Assembly: GCA_030425195.1 (NCBI GenBank)
Contig: JAUIAV010000004.1
Span: 124,001-188,000 of the forward strand
Direction of reading: 5' to 3'
DNA from: Gammaproteobacteria bacterium
Lineage (GTDB): Bacteria > Pseudomonadota > Gammaproteobacteria > Pseudomonadales > Azotimanducaceae
DNA: 64,000 bases
Positions 7,999 through 16,364 of this stretch are shown piece after piece. The notes under the pieces were generated by a model. The model was given only the letters and a program-made list of their open reading frames with translations. It was not told the DNA's origin and searched no databases. A program made the position numbers and the translations under genes. Numbering within the stretch: the stretch's first letter is position 1; each line of letters starts with the position of its first letter.

Positions 7999-9015
7999 AT
8001 GACAGCCCCATTCGACGATCTGCCACGAACCCCGCTCGCCCACCTGCCGACACCACTGGCGTCCATGCCCCGGCTTTCGGAAGCGCTGAACGGACCCGCC
8101 CTCTGGGTGAAACGGGACGACTGCACGGGGCTCGGTACCGGCGGGAACAAGACCCGGAAGCTGGAGTATCTGATCGGCCGGGCGGAGGCCGAAGGTGCAG
8201 ACACCGTGATCACCTTCGGAGCCGTTCAGTCCAACCATGCGCGTCAGACTGCCGCGGCCTGCGCAGCCCGTGGCCTGACCTGTCACCTGATTCTGGCCAG
8301 AAAGGTTCCATGGCAGGACCCCACCTACGAGCGTCTCGGTAACGTGCTGCTCGACAGGATGTTCGGTGCCGTGCTTCACCTGGTGGAAGCGGACGCGGTG
8401 AATTCGACCTATCAGTCCCTGAAATCGGAACTGGCGACGGCGAACCGGCGTGTCTTCGTCATTCCCACCGGCGGCTCCAACGGCACCGGTGCGCTCGGCT
8501 ATGCCGCCTGCGCCCTGGAGCTCATCGAGCAGGCGGCGGAAGCGGGACTTCAGCTGACGGACATCCTCCACGCCACCTCCAGCGCCGGCACTCAGTCCGG
8601 TCTGCTCGCCGGCCTGGCTCTGGCCGGCAGGCTGGAAGACATACGGGTACACGGCATCAACGTTTCCGAACCGGCAGATGCCGTTCCCGCCCTCATCAGC
8701 CGGATCGGCGAGCTGGCAGACGACGCGCTCGCGCTGCTCGGCTCGGGCATTACCCTGGATCGCGATGCGATCCGCGTGGACTCGAGCTTCTTCGGCGACG
8801 GCTATGGTTTGCCCACACCCGCCACGCTCGACGCTCTGCGCCTGGTCGGCAGCACCGAAGGACTTCTGCTCGATCCTGTCTATTCCGGAAAAGCGATGAG
8901 CGGACTGATCGGAAAGATCAGAGCCGGACATTTCGAGGGGTCTGAGAGCGTGGTTTTCCTGCACACCGGCGGCAGCGCATCCCTGCCCGTCTATGGCGAG
9001 GCGATCGTCCGCTGA
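7999..9015 (+). CDS. D-cysteine desulfhydrase / ACC deaminase family PLP enzyme
   Basis: ATG at 7999 is preceded by GAGGAGCC, deciding this start over one eight codons upstream. The 338-residue product is a fold-type II PLP enzyme: GGNKTRKLEYL (about residues 46-56) carries the Schiff-base Lys, and FGAVQSNHARQTAAAC, the Ser/Asn motif, matches DcyD and ACC deaminase. A glycine-rich phosphate-binding loop and HTGGSASLPVY near the C-terminus complete the set. Likely reactions are D-cysteine to pyruvate, H2S and ammonia, or opening of 1-aminocyclopropane-1-carboxylate; sequence reading alone does not decide between them. Confidence 0.85.
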   Translation: MTAPFDDLPRTPLAHLPTPLASMPRLSEALNGPALWVKRDDCTGLGTGGNKTRKLEYLIGRAEAEGADTVITFGAVQSNHARQTAAACAARGLTCHLILARKVPWQDPTYERLGNVLLDRMFGAVLHLVEADAVNSTYQSLKSELATANRRVFVIPTGGSNGTGALGYAACALELIEQAAEAGLQLTDILHATSSAGTQSGLLAGLALAGRLEDIRVHGINVSEPADAVPALISRIGELADDALALLGSGITLDRDAIRVDSSFFGDGYGLPTPATLDALRLVGSTEGLLLDPVYSGKAMSGLIGKIRAGHFEGSESVVFLHTGGSASLPVYGEAIVR

Positions 9016-9081
9016 GCCTGGCCGACCGGGGTCTCCTTCGTCTAAAGTGAACGCTCGTGCAATCCCGGGGGTGAGAACGAC

Positions 9082-9468
9082 GTGACCATCGAACTTTCCA
9101 TGCTCATCTACAGCGTGGCTCTGCTTGTGATCCTGATTGCCATCCAGGCAACCGCGGGCGTTCTGGCCCAGGGGCTGACCGCCATGGCCGGCGCCCGCGA
9201 CAATCTCGGCGAGCCCTCCACGTTTCAGGCCTGGAGCAAGCGGGTGGCGGAGAACCACAAGGAAGGACTGCTCGTTTTCGCACCGCTCGTTCTGGTGGCC
9301 GCCGCAGCCGGCATCTCGACAGAACTGACGGTTCTCGGAGCTCAGCTGTTCTTCTACAGCCGGGTCGCCCATGCCGTCGTCTACCTGGCCGGGTGGCCGT
9401 GGATACGTCCGCTCTTCTGGGCCATCGGTCTGGTGGGCACTCTGCTCATTCTCTTCGCCCTCCTCTGA
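9082..9468 (+). CDS. MAPEG-family membrane protein
   Basis: A GTG start gives a 128-residue protein with four hydrophobic segments (about residues 3-27, 58-75, 80-98, 105-127). [35 protein letters not shown] between the first segments includes the Arg/Asn/Glu pattern of the MAPEG superfamily (microsomal GST and FLAP relatives), and [15 protein letters not shown] matches the conserved fourth-helix entry. A role in glutathione-dependent detoxification is possible but unproven. The enoyl-CoA hydratase gene starts 19 bp downstream. Confidence 0.8.
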   Translation: MTIELSMLIYSVALLVILIAIQATAGVLAQGLTAMAGARDNLGEPSTFQAWSKRVAENHKEGLLVFAPLVLVAAAAGISTELTVLGAQLFFYSRVAHAVVYLAGWPWIRPLFWAIGLVGTLLILFALL

Positions 9469-9487
9469 AATCAGACCCGAGATTCAC

Positions 9488-10291
9488 ATGGCATACGAAG
9501 GCTATCAGCGGCTGGCATTCGACTATCCGGCGCCCAGGGTGCTCCGGATCACCTTCAATCGTCCGGAGCGGTACAACGCCCTCGACGCCGTCGGGCACCG
9601 GGAGATCACCTACGTCTGGCGTGAAGTCGACGATGACCCCGAGGTCAACGCCGTGGTGCTCACGGGTGCCGGAAAGGCCTTCTCCGCCGGTGGAGATTTC
9701 GACATGATCGATGAGACCATCGAAGACTTCGACGTGCGGGCGAGGACCTGGAAGGAAGCGAGGGATCTGGTCTACAACATCATCAACTGCGGCAAACCGA
9801 TCGTTTCCGCCATCAACGGACCTGCCGTTGGCGCGGGTCTGGTTGCCGGTCTGATGGCGGACATCTCCATCGTCGCCCGCTCGGTGAGCCTGACAGACGG
9901 CCACACGCGGCTCGGTGTGGCCGCCGGCGATCACGCGGCCATCATCTGGCCTCTGCTGTGCGGCATGGCAAAAGCCAAGTACTACCTGCTCACCTGTGAG
10001 CGGTTGTCCGGGGAGGAAGCCGAGCGGATCGGGCTCGTCTCACTGTGCGTGGACGATGACGACCTGCAGACGAGAGCGGTTGAGACGGCAGCCGGCCTGG
10101 CGGGCGGCGCGCAGAGCGCCATCCGCTGGACCAAGTACTCGCTCAACAACTGGCTGAGAATGGCCGGTCCGACCTTCGATACTTCCACCGCTCTGGAGAT
10201 GCTCGGGTTCACGAGTCCGGATGCGAAGGAAGGCGTGCGGGCTCTGCGGGAAAAACGGGACCCGGACTTCGACAGCGGCTCGGTTATCTGA
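9488..10291 (+). CDS. Enoyl-CoA hydratase/isomerase family protein
   Basis: ATG at 9488 gives 267 residues, the standard crotonase length; the frame also extends upstream into the MAPEG gene, which I discount. [13 protein letters not shown] is the family N-terminal motif, [11 protein letters not shown] is the first oxyanion-hole strand and [14 protein letters not shown] the second. The C-terminal helices end at residue 267. It probably hydrates or isomerises an acyl-CoA. The specific substrate is not visible, and no other beta-oxidation genes flank it. Confidence 0.85.
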   Translation: MAYEGYQRLAFDYPAPRVLRITFNRPERYNALDAVGHREITYVWREVDDDPEVNAVVLTGAGKAFSAGGDFDMIDETIEDFDVRARTWKEARDLVYNIINCGKPIVSAINGPAVGAGLVAGLMADISIVARSVSLTDGHTRLGVAAGDHAAIIWPLLCGMAKAKYYLLTCERLSGEEAERIGLVSLCVDDDDLQTRAVETAAGLAGGAQSAIRWTKYSLNNWLRMAGPTFDTSTALEMLGFTSPDAKEGVRALREKRDPDFDSGSVI

Positions 10292-10294
10292 ATA

Positions 10295-10588
10295 TCAGTG
10301 AAACACGTCGTCGGGACTGCGCAGCGGTCCCTCGTCCTCTTCCCGATGCCGCTGCACGTCGACGCCGGTCCGTTCCAGCGCTGACGCGACGGTCTCGTTG
10401 ACACAGGCGGCGCAGAACCCGGCTTTCACGAGATCTTCGATGAGAAACCCGAGCACGTCGTACACCGACAGGGTGCCCTCGTTGGTCTCATTGAACCGCC
10501 ACAGCACGTCGGCGAGGGTCGTCAGCGTCGCGTCGCAGCGTACATCGTCGCGTTCGCGCGCGGCTTCTTCTTCTTCGGCCGTAGCCAT
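10295..10588 (-). CDS. Hypothetical protein, 97 aa
   Basis: The start is placed at ATG 10588 with AAAGG about 8 nt upstream. The protein opens with an acidic helical stretch (ATAEEEEAARERDD), continues with a helical core (LADVLWRFNETNEGTLSVYDVLGFLIEDLVKAG quoted only in part here by its ends LADVLW and LVKAG), and contains FCAACVNET, a CxxC pair that could bind metal or be redox-active. The family is not recognised. It is convergent with the crotonase gene, with only 3 bp between stops. Confidence 0.5.
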   Translation of the reverse strand: MATAEEEEAARERDDVRCDATLTTLADVLWRFNETNEGTLSVYDVLGFLIEDLVKAGFCAACVNETVASALERTGVDVQRHREEDEGPLRSPDDVFH

Positions 10589-10645
10589 CTTCGAACCTTT
10601 GGGCAGCATGGGGACGGCGCATTGTACCTAAAAGAAAAGCACCCA

Positions 10646-10671
10646 AAAGAAAACCCCGCCAGGGCGGGGTT
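10646..10671 (-). terminator. Rho-independent terminator (minus strand)
   Basis: AACCCCGCC (10652-10660) and GGCGGGGTT (10663-10671) form a 9-bp stem; on the minus strand it is followed by a T-rich tail (TTCTTTT). It lies upstream of the hypothetical gene at 10295-10588, so it cannot be that gene's terminator. It would end a minus-strand transcript made within 10.7-11.4 kb. Confidence 0.7.
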
Positions 10672-10679
10672 CTCCAACC

Positions 10680-11400
10680 GGACCTTTCCTGACCGTCCAC
10701 AAGGACGGCGGAAGCGGACCAATCTCAGGTGCCGGGACCTGGCCGGTGGGTCCGCCCGCTTGAGGCATCCCCGTCCGGTCGGTCCGGACCTGTGATCGTT
10801 TCTCTGCCGAACCGCCTCGTGGGCGGTTGGCGTCGTCCCGATCTCAAGGACTCAAGAGTCGTTATTTAACGACGCCTTGCTACGTCGCTCCGATCCGGCT
10901 GATCGGCCGTCTCGAAGTCGGAATCCGCCCGACGTCCGTTGCCATCCGCGAAGCTTCTCCCCTCTCCCTTGCGGGAGCCGTTCTGCATCCGCACGTCACC
11001 CGCAGGCGCCGTGCTTCGCTCGAACCGGGAAGCCGCTCCGTGTGCGACTCCGCCGCCCGTCCGCCCTGCCAGTTGGCCACTGGCGGCCGGACATGAGCTT
11101 TTCCCTTCAGCCAGCGCCGCCTGACGCTGACCGCGACCCCGGCGAGGGTCTTCTCGGCTTTCCGGTTTGAAGTGGCGCTGTCTCCAGTGTCCTTCGCCTC
11201 GTTCAACCTCGAGAATCAGTGTACGGAACCCGGTCGGGCTGACCAGTGAAACCGCCGCAAGTGAGTGTGGATATGTTGTGGCTAACGTGGGCATGACCCT
11301 GTGGACAAACGGGCGCCGGATCCCGCGGTCTCCAGAGAGCACCTCTAAGCCCCTGAATTCCGGGAATTTTACCGACATGCGCGAAATTCATCATGGCGCC
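10680..11400. other. Non-coding, hairpin-rich region
   Basis: About 0.7 kb holds no convincing gene. Several overlapping frames exist on both strands (the longest is 170 codons on the minus strand) but all are Arg/Ser/Gly/Pro-rich, as expected of chance frames in GC-rich DNA, and none has a good start. Perfect short inverted repeats are dense: CCGTCC/GGACGG (10693-10708), GTCCGG/CCGGAC around 10773-10789, AACCGCC/GGCGGTT (10810-10828), GTCGTTA/TAACGAC (10858-10873) and CCGATC/GATCGG (10890-10906). With the minus-strand terminator at its left end, a structured minus-strand RNA is possible. It does not match RNase P, tmRNA, 6S or SRP RNA motifs that I know. Confidence 0.4.
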
Positions 11401-11403
11401 ATA

Positions 11404-11417
11404 TTGATCCGGGTCAA
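11404..11417. promoter_or_regulatory. Anr/FNR-type binding site
   Basis: TTGATCCGGGTCAA matches the FNR/Anr/Dnr consensus TTGAT-N4-ATCAA at nine of ten fixed positions, and the (A/G)TCAA variant is common at Anr/Dnr sites. It ends 59 nt before the diiron-protein ATG, compatible with activation at about -41.5 and a short leader. An FNR-type regulator gene lies 2.7 kb downstream in the same gene run. Confidence 0.75.
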
Positions 11418-11476
11418 TGAGACCGTCTCTGCCGCTGGCAGTCTGTGATGTCTCTCAAGCACATCGGAGCACTCAC

Positions 11477-12556
11477 ATGGCAGCCGTCGTCAAGGAAAAC
11501 CAGGCAGACACCGTCCATTCCGAAACCTACGAAACTCTCATGCAGGTCTCCTGGAATTTCGACTATCAGGGTCAGGTGGCCAAGCTCGACGATCTCTACA
11601 ACCGCGCCAAGGAAAACCAGTGGAATGCGGCGGAGCTCGCCTGGGATACCCCCATCGATCCCTCCAATCCCATCATCGCCGTGGAGCACAGCCAGTACGG
11701 CAAGATGCCGTTCTTCCAGAAGCTGTCGGAAACCCAGCAGCAGACGTTCATGGCCCATTCCACCGCCCAGATGCTGTCCCAGTTCCTGCACGGAGAGCAG
11801 GGCGCGCTCCTGACGGCGGCCACCGTCGCCCATGGCGTGCCGGACATGAAGGCCAAGTACTATGCCGCCACTCAGACCATCGACGAAGCCAGGCACGTGG
11901 AAGCCTATGACCGCTACGTGGAGAAGATCGCCATCCACTACCCCATGGTCCCGTGGCTCAAGGAGCTCATCGACGCCACGCTCGGGACCAACAATTTCTG
12001 CAAGGTCATGATCGGCATGAACATGATCGTCGAAGGCCTCGCCCTGGGTGCTTTCAACAACATGTACAAACAGACGGAAGAGCCTCTGCTGAAGTCCATC
12101 ACCTTCAACGTGATGCGCGACGAGTCACGGCACGTTTCCTTCGGTCACGTCTATCTGGCGCCGACCGTGGCGGCCCTGCACCCGGACGAGCGGGAAGACC
12201 TGGCCCAGTTCGCCTTCGACGCGGTACAGATTCTCGTCAAGGGGCAATCCGCAGGCACGGACGCCGGCTTCCTCAAGGTGCTCGAGGTCAGCGGCATCGA
12301 CCCCCAGGATTTCATGGCCGGCATGCAGGAAGCGGCCGAGCTCGGAATCACCCGTGAGCTGCCGCCCGGTCAGATACATTCGCTGAACGATCTGATGATG
12401 CCGGCGCTGGTCCGGGCTGGTCTGGTGACACCGCGCACGAAGGCGCTCTTCGAAGGGATCGGCGTGCCCGTCAACGCGGATCTCACGGTCCTCGAAGCCA
12501 TGGAGGACGGCAAGTCCGATCTGAACGTGCTGAACGCGGAAAAAGCGGTCTACTAG
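11477..12556 (+). CDS. Ferritin-like diiron protein, probable oxygenase
   Basis: ATG at 11477 gives 359 residues. A complete carboxylate-bridged diiron set is visible: Glu107 (LHGEQGALL), Glu137 and His140 (DEARHVEAY), Glu186 (MIVEGLALGAF) and Glu216 and His219 (DESRHVSFG). This is the R2/ferritin-like arrangement of two E-ExxH pairs in a four-helix bundle, seen in a broad family of bacterial diiron oxidases related to ribonucleotide reductase R2 and arylamine oxygenases. The substrate is unknown. The [2Fe-2S] ferredoxin encoded two genes downstream is a natural electron donor. An Anr/FNR box precedes it. Confidence 0.8.
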   Translation: MAAVVKENQADTVHSETYETLMQVSWNFDYQGQVAKLDDLYNRAKENQWNAAELAWDTPIDPSNPIIAVEHSQYGKMPFFQKLSETQQQTFMAHSTAQMLSQFLHGEQGALLTAATVAHGVPDMKAKYYAATQTIDEARHVEAYDRYVEKIAIHYPMVPWLKELIDATLGTNNFCKVMIGMNMIVEGLALGAFNNMYKQTEEPLLKSITFNVMRDESRHVSFGHVYLAPTVAALHPDEREDLAQFAFDAVQILVKGQSAGTDAGFLKVLEVSGIDPQDFMAGMQEAAELGITRELPPGQIHSLNDLMMPALVRAGLVTPRTKALFEGIGVPVNADLTVLEAMEDGKSDLNVLNAEKAVY

Positions 12557-12578
12557 AAACGGCAGGCGGGGGAAGAGT

Positions 12579-13730
12579 GTGCCATTGGCTGATGTGACGG
12601 CGGCCAGCCTGCTGTCCGGTTTTCCGGAGCCCATGCTGGTCATCCAGGCAGATGGCACACTCGTTTTTCTCAACGAAGCAGCCGGCACGCTGCTGTCCGT
12701 CGAACCCGCCGCCCCCCGCGGACGGATCACCGACTTTCTGCCGGAAAACGAACGCTCGCGCCTCAATCCCCTGGCCTGGCTGCAGCGCTGGGCGGAAACC
12801 CCCGATGCGCCGGAGATGGACTTCGTTCATCTGACGGTGCGGGCGGCCGACGGCCGCGAGCTTCCCGCCCGGGTCCGGGTCGGAAGGCTGCGTCAGGGTA
12901 CAGAGACGCTCTACGTCGTGATGCTTCAGGACGTCACCAGGGATCAGAACCGTCAGCAGCAGACGCGCTCCGCTCACCGGCTCGCCGCCAGAGTGCTGGC
13001 CATCTCCGCAGATGCCATCGTCACCACCGACCCGGACCTCATCATCAGCTACGCGAACCCGAGCGCCGAGAAACTGTTCGAGTATCGGAGCGGCGAACTG
13101 GTCGGGCGACCCCTGGCGGATCTCCTGCCGGAGCGCTACAGGCGCGGTCACCGTGAACAGATCGAGCGCTTCGGTGCCGAACCCCGTCCCGCCCGACTCA
13201 TGGGCGAGCGCTCGGAAGTCCTGGGACTCACCCGAAACGGAGAAGAGATTCCACTGGAGGCCTCCATCACCAAAGTGACGCTGGACGGAGAGCTGTTTTT
13301 CAGCGCCCACCTGCGGGACCTCAGACCCAGGAAAGCCGCAGAGCGGGATCTGGCTGAAACCCGCGCATCGTTTGCGGCCGTGTTCGAACACGCCATTCAG
13401 GCCATGGCGGTGATCGATCCTGACGGCAGAGTGAGAGAGATGAACCGGGCTGCAAGACGGCTTCTGCCGGAGGGCACGGAGGCGATCGGTGCCGAGTTCA
13501 CGACACTCCCGTTCTGGTCCTCCGATCCCGCCGCAACCAAGGAGACCCTGCAGACGGCAATGGCGCACTGTCTTGCCGGAAATCCCTACCGGATCAACAC
13601 CACCATCACGCTGCCGGACGGCAGCGGACGCAGCCTCGACTTTTCCCTGACCCCCGTCCTCGACGCCGGGAGGCCGTTCGCCATCATCGCCGAGGCCCGG
13701 GAACTGCTCGATCAGGACAGCGGCACTTAG
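12579..13730 (+). CDS. PAS-domain-only signalling protein
   Basis: GTG at 12579 (binding site GGGGAAGAG) gives 383 residues with three consecutive PAS-like domains, about residues 8-125, 130-250 and 260-375. The second is clearest: AISADAIVTTDPDLIISYANPSAEKLF, cited here by its ends, then ELVGRPLADLLPERYR and a HLRDLRP ending. There is no kinase, GGDEF, HTH or other output domain and no membrane segment. It sits between the diiron protein and the ferredoxin genes, with 22- and 14-bp gaps, so it is probably in that operon. It may sense a ligand or redox state and act by protein contact. Confidence 0.7.
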   Translation: MPLADVTAASLLSGFPEPMLVIQADGTLVFLNEAAGTLLSVEPAAPRGRITDFLPENERSRLNPLAWLQRWAETPDAPEMDFVHLTVRAADGRELPARVRVGRLRQGTETLYVVMLQDVTRDQNRQQQTRSAHRLAARVLAISADAIVTTDPDLIISYANPSAEKLFEYRSGELVGRPLADLLPERYRRGHREQIERFGAEPRPARLMGERSEVLGLTRNGEEIPLEASITKVTLDGELFFSAHLRDLRPRKAAERDLAETRASFAAVFEHAIQAMAVIDPDGRVREMNRAARRLLPEGTEAIGAEFTTLPFWSSDPAATKETLQTAMAHCLAGNPYRINTTITLPDGSGRSLDFSLTPVLDAGRPFAIIAEARELLDQDSGT

Positions 13731-13744
13731 AGGCCACCTGCCTG

Positions 13745-14065
13745 ATGCCTACGATCATCTACATCGAGGACAACGGCACCGAGCATGAGGTGGATGTGCC
13801 GGTGGGCACCAGCGTCATGCAGGGGGCCGTCAATCATCTGGTACCCGGCATCGAGGGGGATTGTGGCGGCCTCTGTGCCTGCGGCACCTGCCACGTCTAC
13901 GTACCTGACGCATGGCGGGCACTCTGCGGGGAAGCAGACGAGCTGGAACAGGGCATGCTGGAGTTCGCCTACGATGTGAACGATTCAAGCCGGCTGTCCT
14001 GCCAGATCGACGTGACCGAGGAGATGGAGGGCATGCGCGTCCAGATGCCCGCACGGCAGTACTGA
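13745..14065 (+). CDS. [2Fe-2S] ferredoxin, adrenodoxin type
   Basis: The 106-residue protein carries Cys40, Cys46, Cys49 and Cys86 in the C-x5-C-x2-C...C pattern of adrenodoxin/putidaredoxin-type ferredoxins (GDCGGLCACGTCHVY), and EEMEGMRVQMP near the C-terminus is the family's usual ending. It transfers single electrons to oxygenases in the cytoplasm. Its place behind the diiron gene suggests that it reduces that protein; no ferredoxin reductase gene is adjacent. Confidence 0.9.
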   Translation: MPTIIYIEDNGTEHEVDVPVGTSVMQGAVNHLVPGIEGDCGGLCACGTCHVYVPDAWRALCGEADELEQGMLEFAYDVNDSSRLSCQIDVTEEMEGMRVQMPARQY

Positions 14066-14144
14066 TCGGGGTCTTCCGCGGCAAGACGGGCGGTAGGTGA
14101 ATCCCCGTATTTCGCGCTTCCCGCGCGGCCGGCATCGTCTGCCC

Positions 14145-14867
14145 ATGAACACAGGAAGGCGGATATCCAGGATTCACGAAGGCTGTGCCCTCTGTCCCAC
14201 CCGGCAGCTCTGTGCGGCAAGGGATCTGAACGAGGCCGCACTCACGGAGCTCGGGCAGTGCATCTCGGTGACGCAGCCCATGAACAAGGGCGACTTTCTC
14301 TACCGCACGGGAGACCCGGCACAGGCCTGGTTTGTCGTGCGTTCCGGCGTTTTCAAAACGGTCACCGTTACGCCGGACGGCGAGGAATACGTGACCGGGT
14401 TCTATTATCCCGGTGAGATTCTCGGGCTGGACGGTCCCGCGGACGGCGCCCACGGCAGCACGGCGGTCGCCATCGCCTCTTCCACCGCCTGCGCGCTGTC
14501 GCTGATGGACCTCCCCGAGATCTGGTCCCTTGGGGCAGGCAATTCTCTCCTGCGGCTCATCGCCGAGCAGCAGCGCAACGAGGCCCTGCTGCGTATCAAT
14601 CTGAGTCAGTCGCGGGCGGATGCCCGGATCGCCGGTTTTCTGAAGCTGCTCATGGACCGCACCGGACGCCTCGGCTTCGATCCGAAGACACTGCCCATGC
14701 CCATGAGCCGCACGGATCTGGCCAATCATCTCGGGCTCACGCTGGAGTGCGTGTCCCGGGTCCTCTCGAAATGGCGCAGAGCCGGCGTGATCGACACGGA
14801 CCGCACGACCGTTCGGATCCTGGAGCCCGCAGCACTGGCCACCGCCGCCTACCACCTCGCCGCCTGA
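14145..14867 (+). CDS. FNR/Anr-type oxygen-responsive regulator
   Basis: From ATG 14145 the protein has 240 residues; a GTG at 14097 in the same frame is an alternative start and neither has a clear binding site. Cys14, Cys17 and Cys23 (CALCPTRQLC) plus Cys116 reproduce exactly the C-x2-C-x5-C...C spacing that holds the oxygen-labile [4Fe-4S] cluster of FNR. A cyclic-nucleotide-like beta roll spans about 40-130, then a dimer helix and HTH. LTLECVSRVLSKW contains the E-xx-SR recognition helix that reads TTGAT half-sites, matching the box at 11404. Confidence 0.88.
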   Translation: MNTGRRISRIHEGCALCPTRQLCAARDLNEAALTELGQCISVTQPMNKGDFLYRTGDPAQAWFVVRSGVFKTVTVTPDGEEYVTGFYYPGEILGLDGPADGAHGSTAVAIASSTACALSLMDLPEIWSLGAGNSLLRLIAEQQRNEALLRINLSQSRADARIAGFLKLLMDRTGRLGFDPKTLPMPMSRTDLANHLGLTLECVSRVLSKWRRAGVIDTDRTTVRILEPAALATAAYHLAA

Positions 14868-14881
14868 AGAGATACGGAATC

Positions 14882-16252
14882 ATGACAAGCCATTTCGACC
14901 CGGACCTGATACGCGCCTACGACGTGAACGGCCCGCGTTACACGTCCTATCCAACGGCGAATCTGTTCACAGAAGACCTGCCCGGAGACGCCCTCGATCG
15001 TGCGCTGGAAGGACTGCCGGAGAACGCGCCGCTGTCGCTGTACCTGCATGTCCCATTCTGTGCGACGATCTGTTACTACTGCGCCTGCAACAAGATCATC
15101 ACTGCCAACCGGGCGCATGCCGTGGCCTATCTGACCCGGCTGTACCGGGAAATGGCCATGCTGGCACCCAGACTGCCCGGCGGCCATCGGATCGAACAGC
15201 TCCACTTCGGCGGTGGAACACCCACCTACCTCAGCAACGAGCAGTTCGCAGAGGTGTTCGAGAACCTCGGCCGTTCGTTTACGCTTCTGGACGGCGCCGA
15301 ACGCGACTACTCCATCGAAATCGATCCAAGAACAGTGGACCCGGACCGCATCGCCTTTCTCACCGGTCTCGGTATCACCCGTATGAGCCTGGGCATCCAG
15401 GACTTCGATCCGGATGTGCAGCTGGCCGTGAACCGGCTTCAGAGCGAAACGGACACCGCAGCCATCATGGAGGCGGCCAGACAGAACGGGGTCACGTCGC
15501 TCAGCGTCGATCTGATCTACGGGCTGCCTAAGCAGGCGCCCGACCGCTTCGGTCGCACGCTCGATCGCATCATCCACCTCTCACCGGACCGGATATCGCT
15601 CTACAGCTACGCCCATCTCCCGGAACGCTTCAAAACTCAGCGCCAGATCAGGACCGGGGATCTGCCGAATGCGGAAACCAAGCTCCGGCTGCTCCAGCTG
15701 GCCGTGGAACGACTGACCGATGCGGGATACGTGCACGTGGGCATGGATCATTTCGCCAAGCCTTCGGACGAGCTGGTGGTGGCCCAGCAGAACGGCGGTC
15801 TGCACCGGAACTTCCAGGGCTACACGACGCACGGCCACTGCGATCTGATCGGGCTGGGTATCAGCGCCATCAGCAGTGTCGGCAACCTGTACTGTCAGAA
15901 CGCCAAGACCCTGGACGGGTACTCCCAGGCGATCGACGCCGGGCGGCATCCGACCGAGCGCGGTCTGCTCCTGACCGAGGACGACCGGATGGTCCGGGCT
16001 CTGATCGGCGAGCTCATGTGCCACTTCAGACTGGACATTCCGGCCTTCGAAACAGACTGGCAGATCGGGCTGTCCGAGGCCTTTCCCGACGCGTGGCCGA
16101 AGCTCGAGGCACTCGCTGAGGACGGGCTGATCACCCTCAGTGACGAGAGGCTTCAGGTGACGCCGGAAGGCCGCTATCTGATCCGGAACGTGGCCATGGC
16201 GTTCGACCGCTATCTGCCGTCACAGACGTCGGGTTTCTCGAAAGCCATCTGA
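14882..16252 (+). CDS. hemN: Oxygen-independent coproporphyrinogen III oxidase
   Basis: ATG at 14882 gives 456 residues, the usual HemN length. Cys60, Cys64 and Cys67 (CATICYYC) form the radical-SAM CxxxCxxC, followed by HFGGGTPTYL, IEIDPRTVD and GIQDFDPDVQ, all HemN signatures. The enzyme decarboxylates coproporphyrinogen III to protoporphyrinogen IX without oxygen, supplying haem under low oxygen. Its gene starts 14 bp after the FNR-type regulator stop, and FNR/Anr control of hemN is well established in related bacteria. Its product would feed the cytochromes and cbb3 oxidase encoded downstream. Confidence 0.95.
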   Translation: MTSHFDPDLIRAYDVNGPRYTSYPTANLFTEDLPGDALDRALEGLPENAPLSLYLHVPFCATICYYCACNKIITANRAHAVAYLTRLYREMAMLAPRLPGGHRIEQLHFGGGTPTYLSNEQFAEVFENLGRSFTLLDGAERDYSIEIDPRTVDPDRIAFLTGLGITRMSLGIQDFDPDVQLAVNRLQSETDTAAIMEAARQNGVTSLSVDLIYGLPKQAPDRFGRTLDRIIHLSPDRISLYSYAHLPERFKTQRQIRTGDLPNAETKLRLLQLAVERLTDAGYVHVGMDHFAKPSDELVVAQQNGGLHRNFQGYTTHGHCDLIGLGISAISSVGNLYCQNAKTLDGYSQAIDAGRHPTERGLLLTEDDRMVRALIGELMCHFRLDIPAFETDWQIGLSEAFPDAWPKLEALAEDGLITLSDERLQVTPEGRYLIRNVAMAFDRYLPSQTSGFSKAI

Positions 16253-16364
16253 ACAGGGACACCGGCCGGTTTTGCGGAGCCGTCGACGACGCCCGCGGCA
16301 CCCGGTCACATCAACCCCGGCTGGAAACTGCTAGCGTGCCTACCGAACCCTTCGGAACAGACGC

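Noticed and set aside
10680-10910. RNase P, tmRNA, 6S or SRP RNA
   Set aside because: I looked for their conserved cores and found at most a partial AGGAAAG-TCCGG resemblance placed next to the terminator, which does not fit any of them.
11266-11310. TGTGGATAT and TGTGGACAA, similar to DnaA boxes
   Set aside because: Only two imperfect copies, no AT-rich unwinding region and no dnaA or parAB nearby; not enough for an origin.
10866-11378. 170-codon frame on the minus strand, and a 108-codon one
   Set aside because: Arg/Gly/Ser-rich, no good start or binding site, no recognisable motif, and they overlap one another in different frames.
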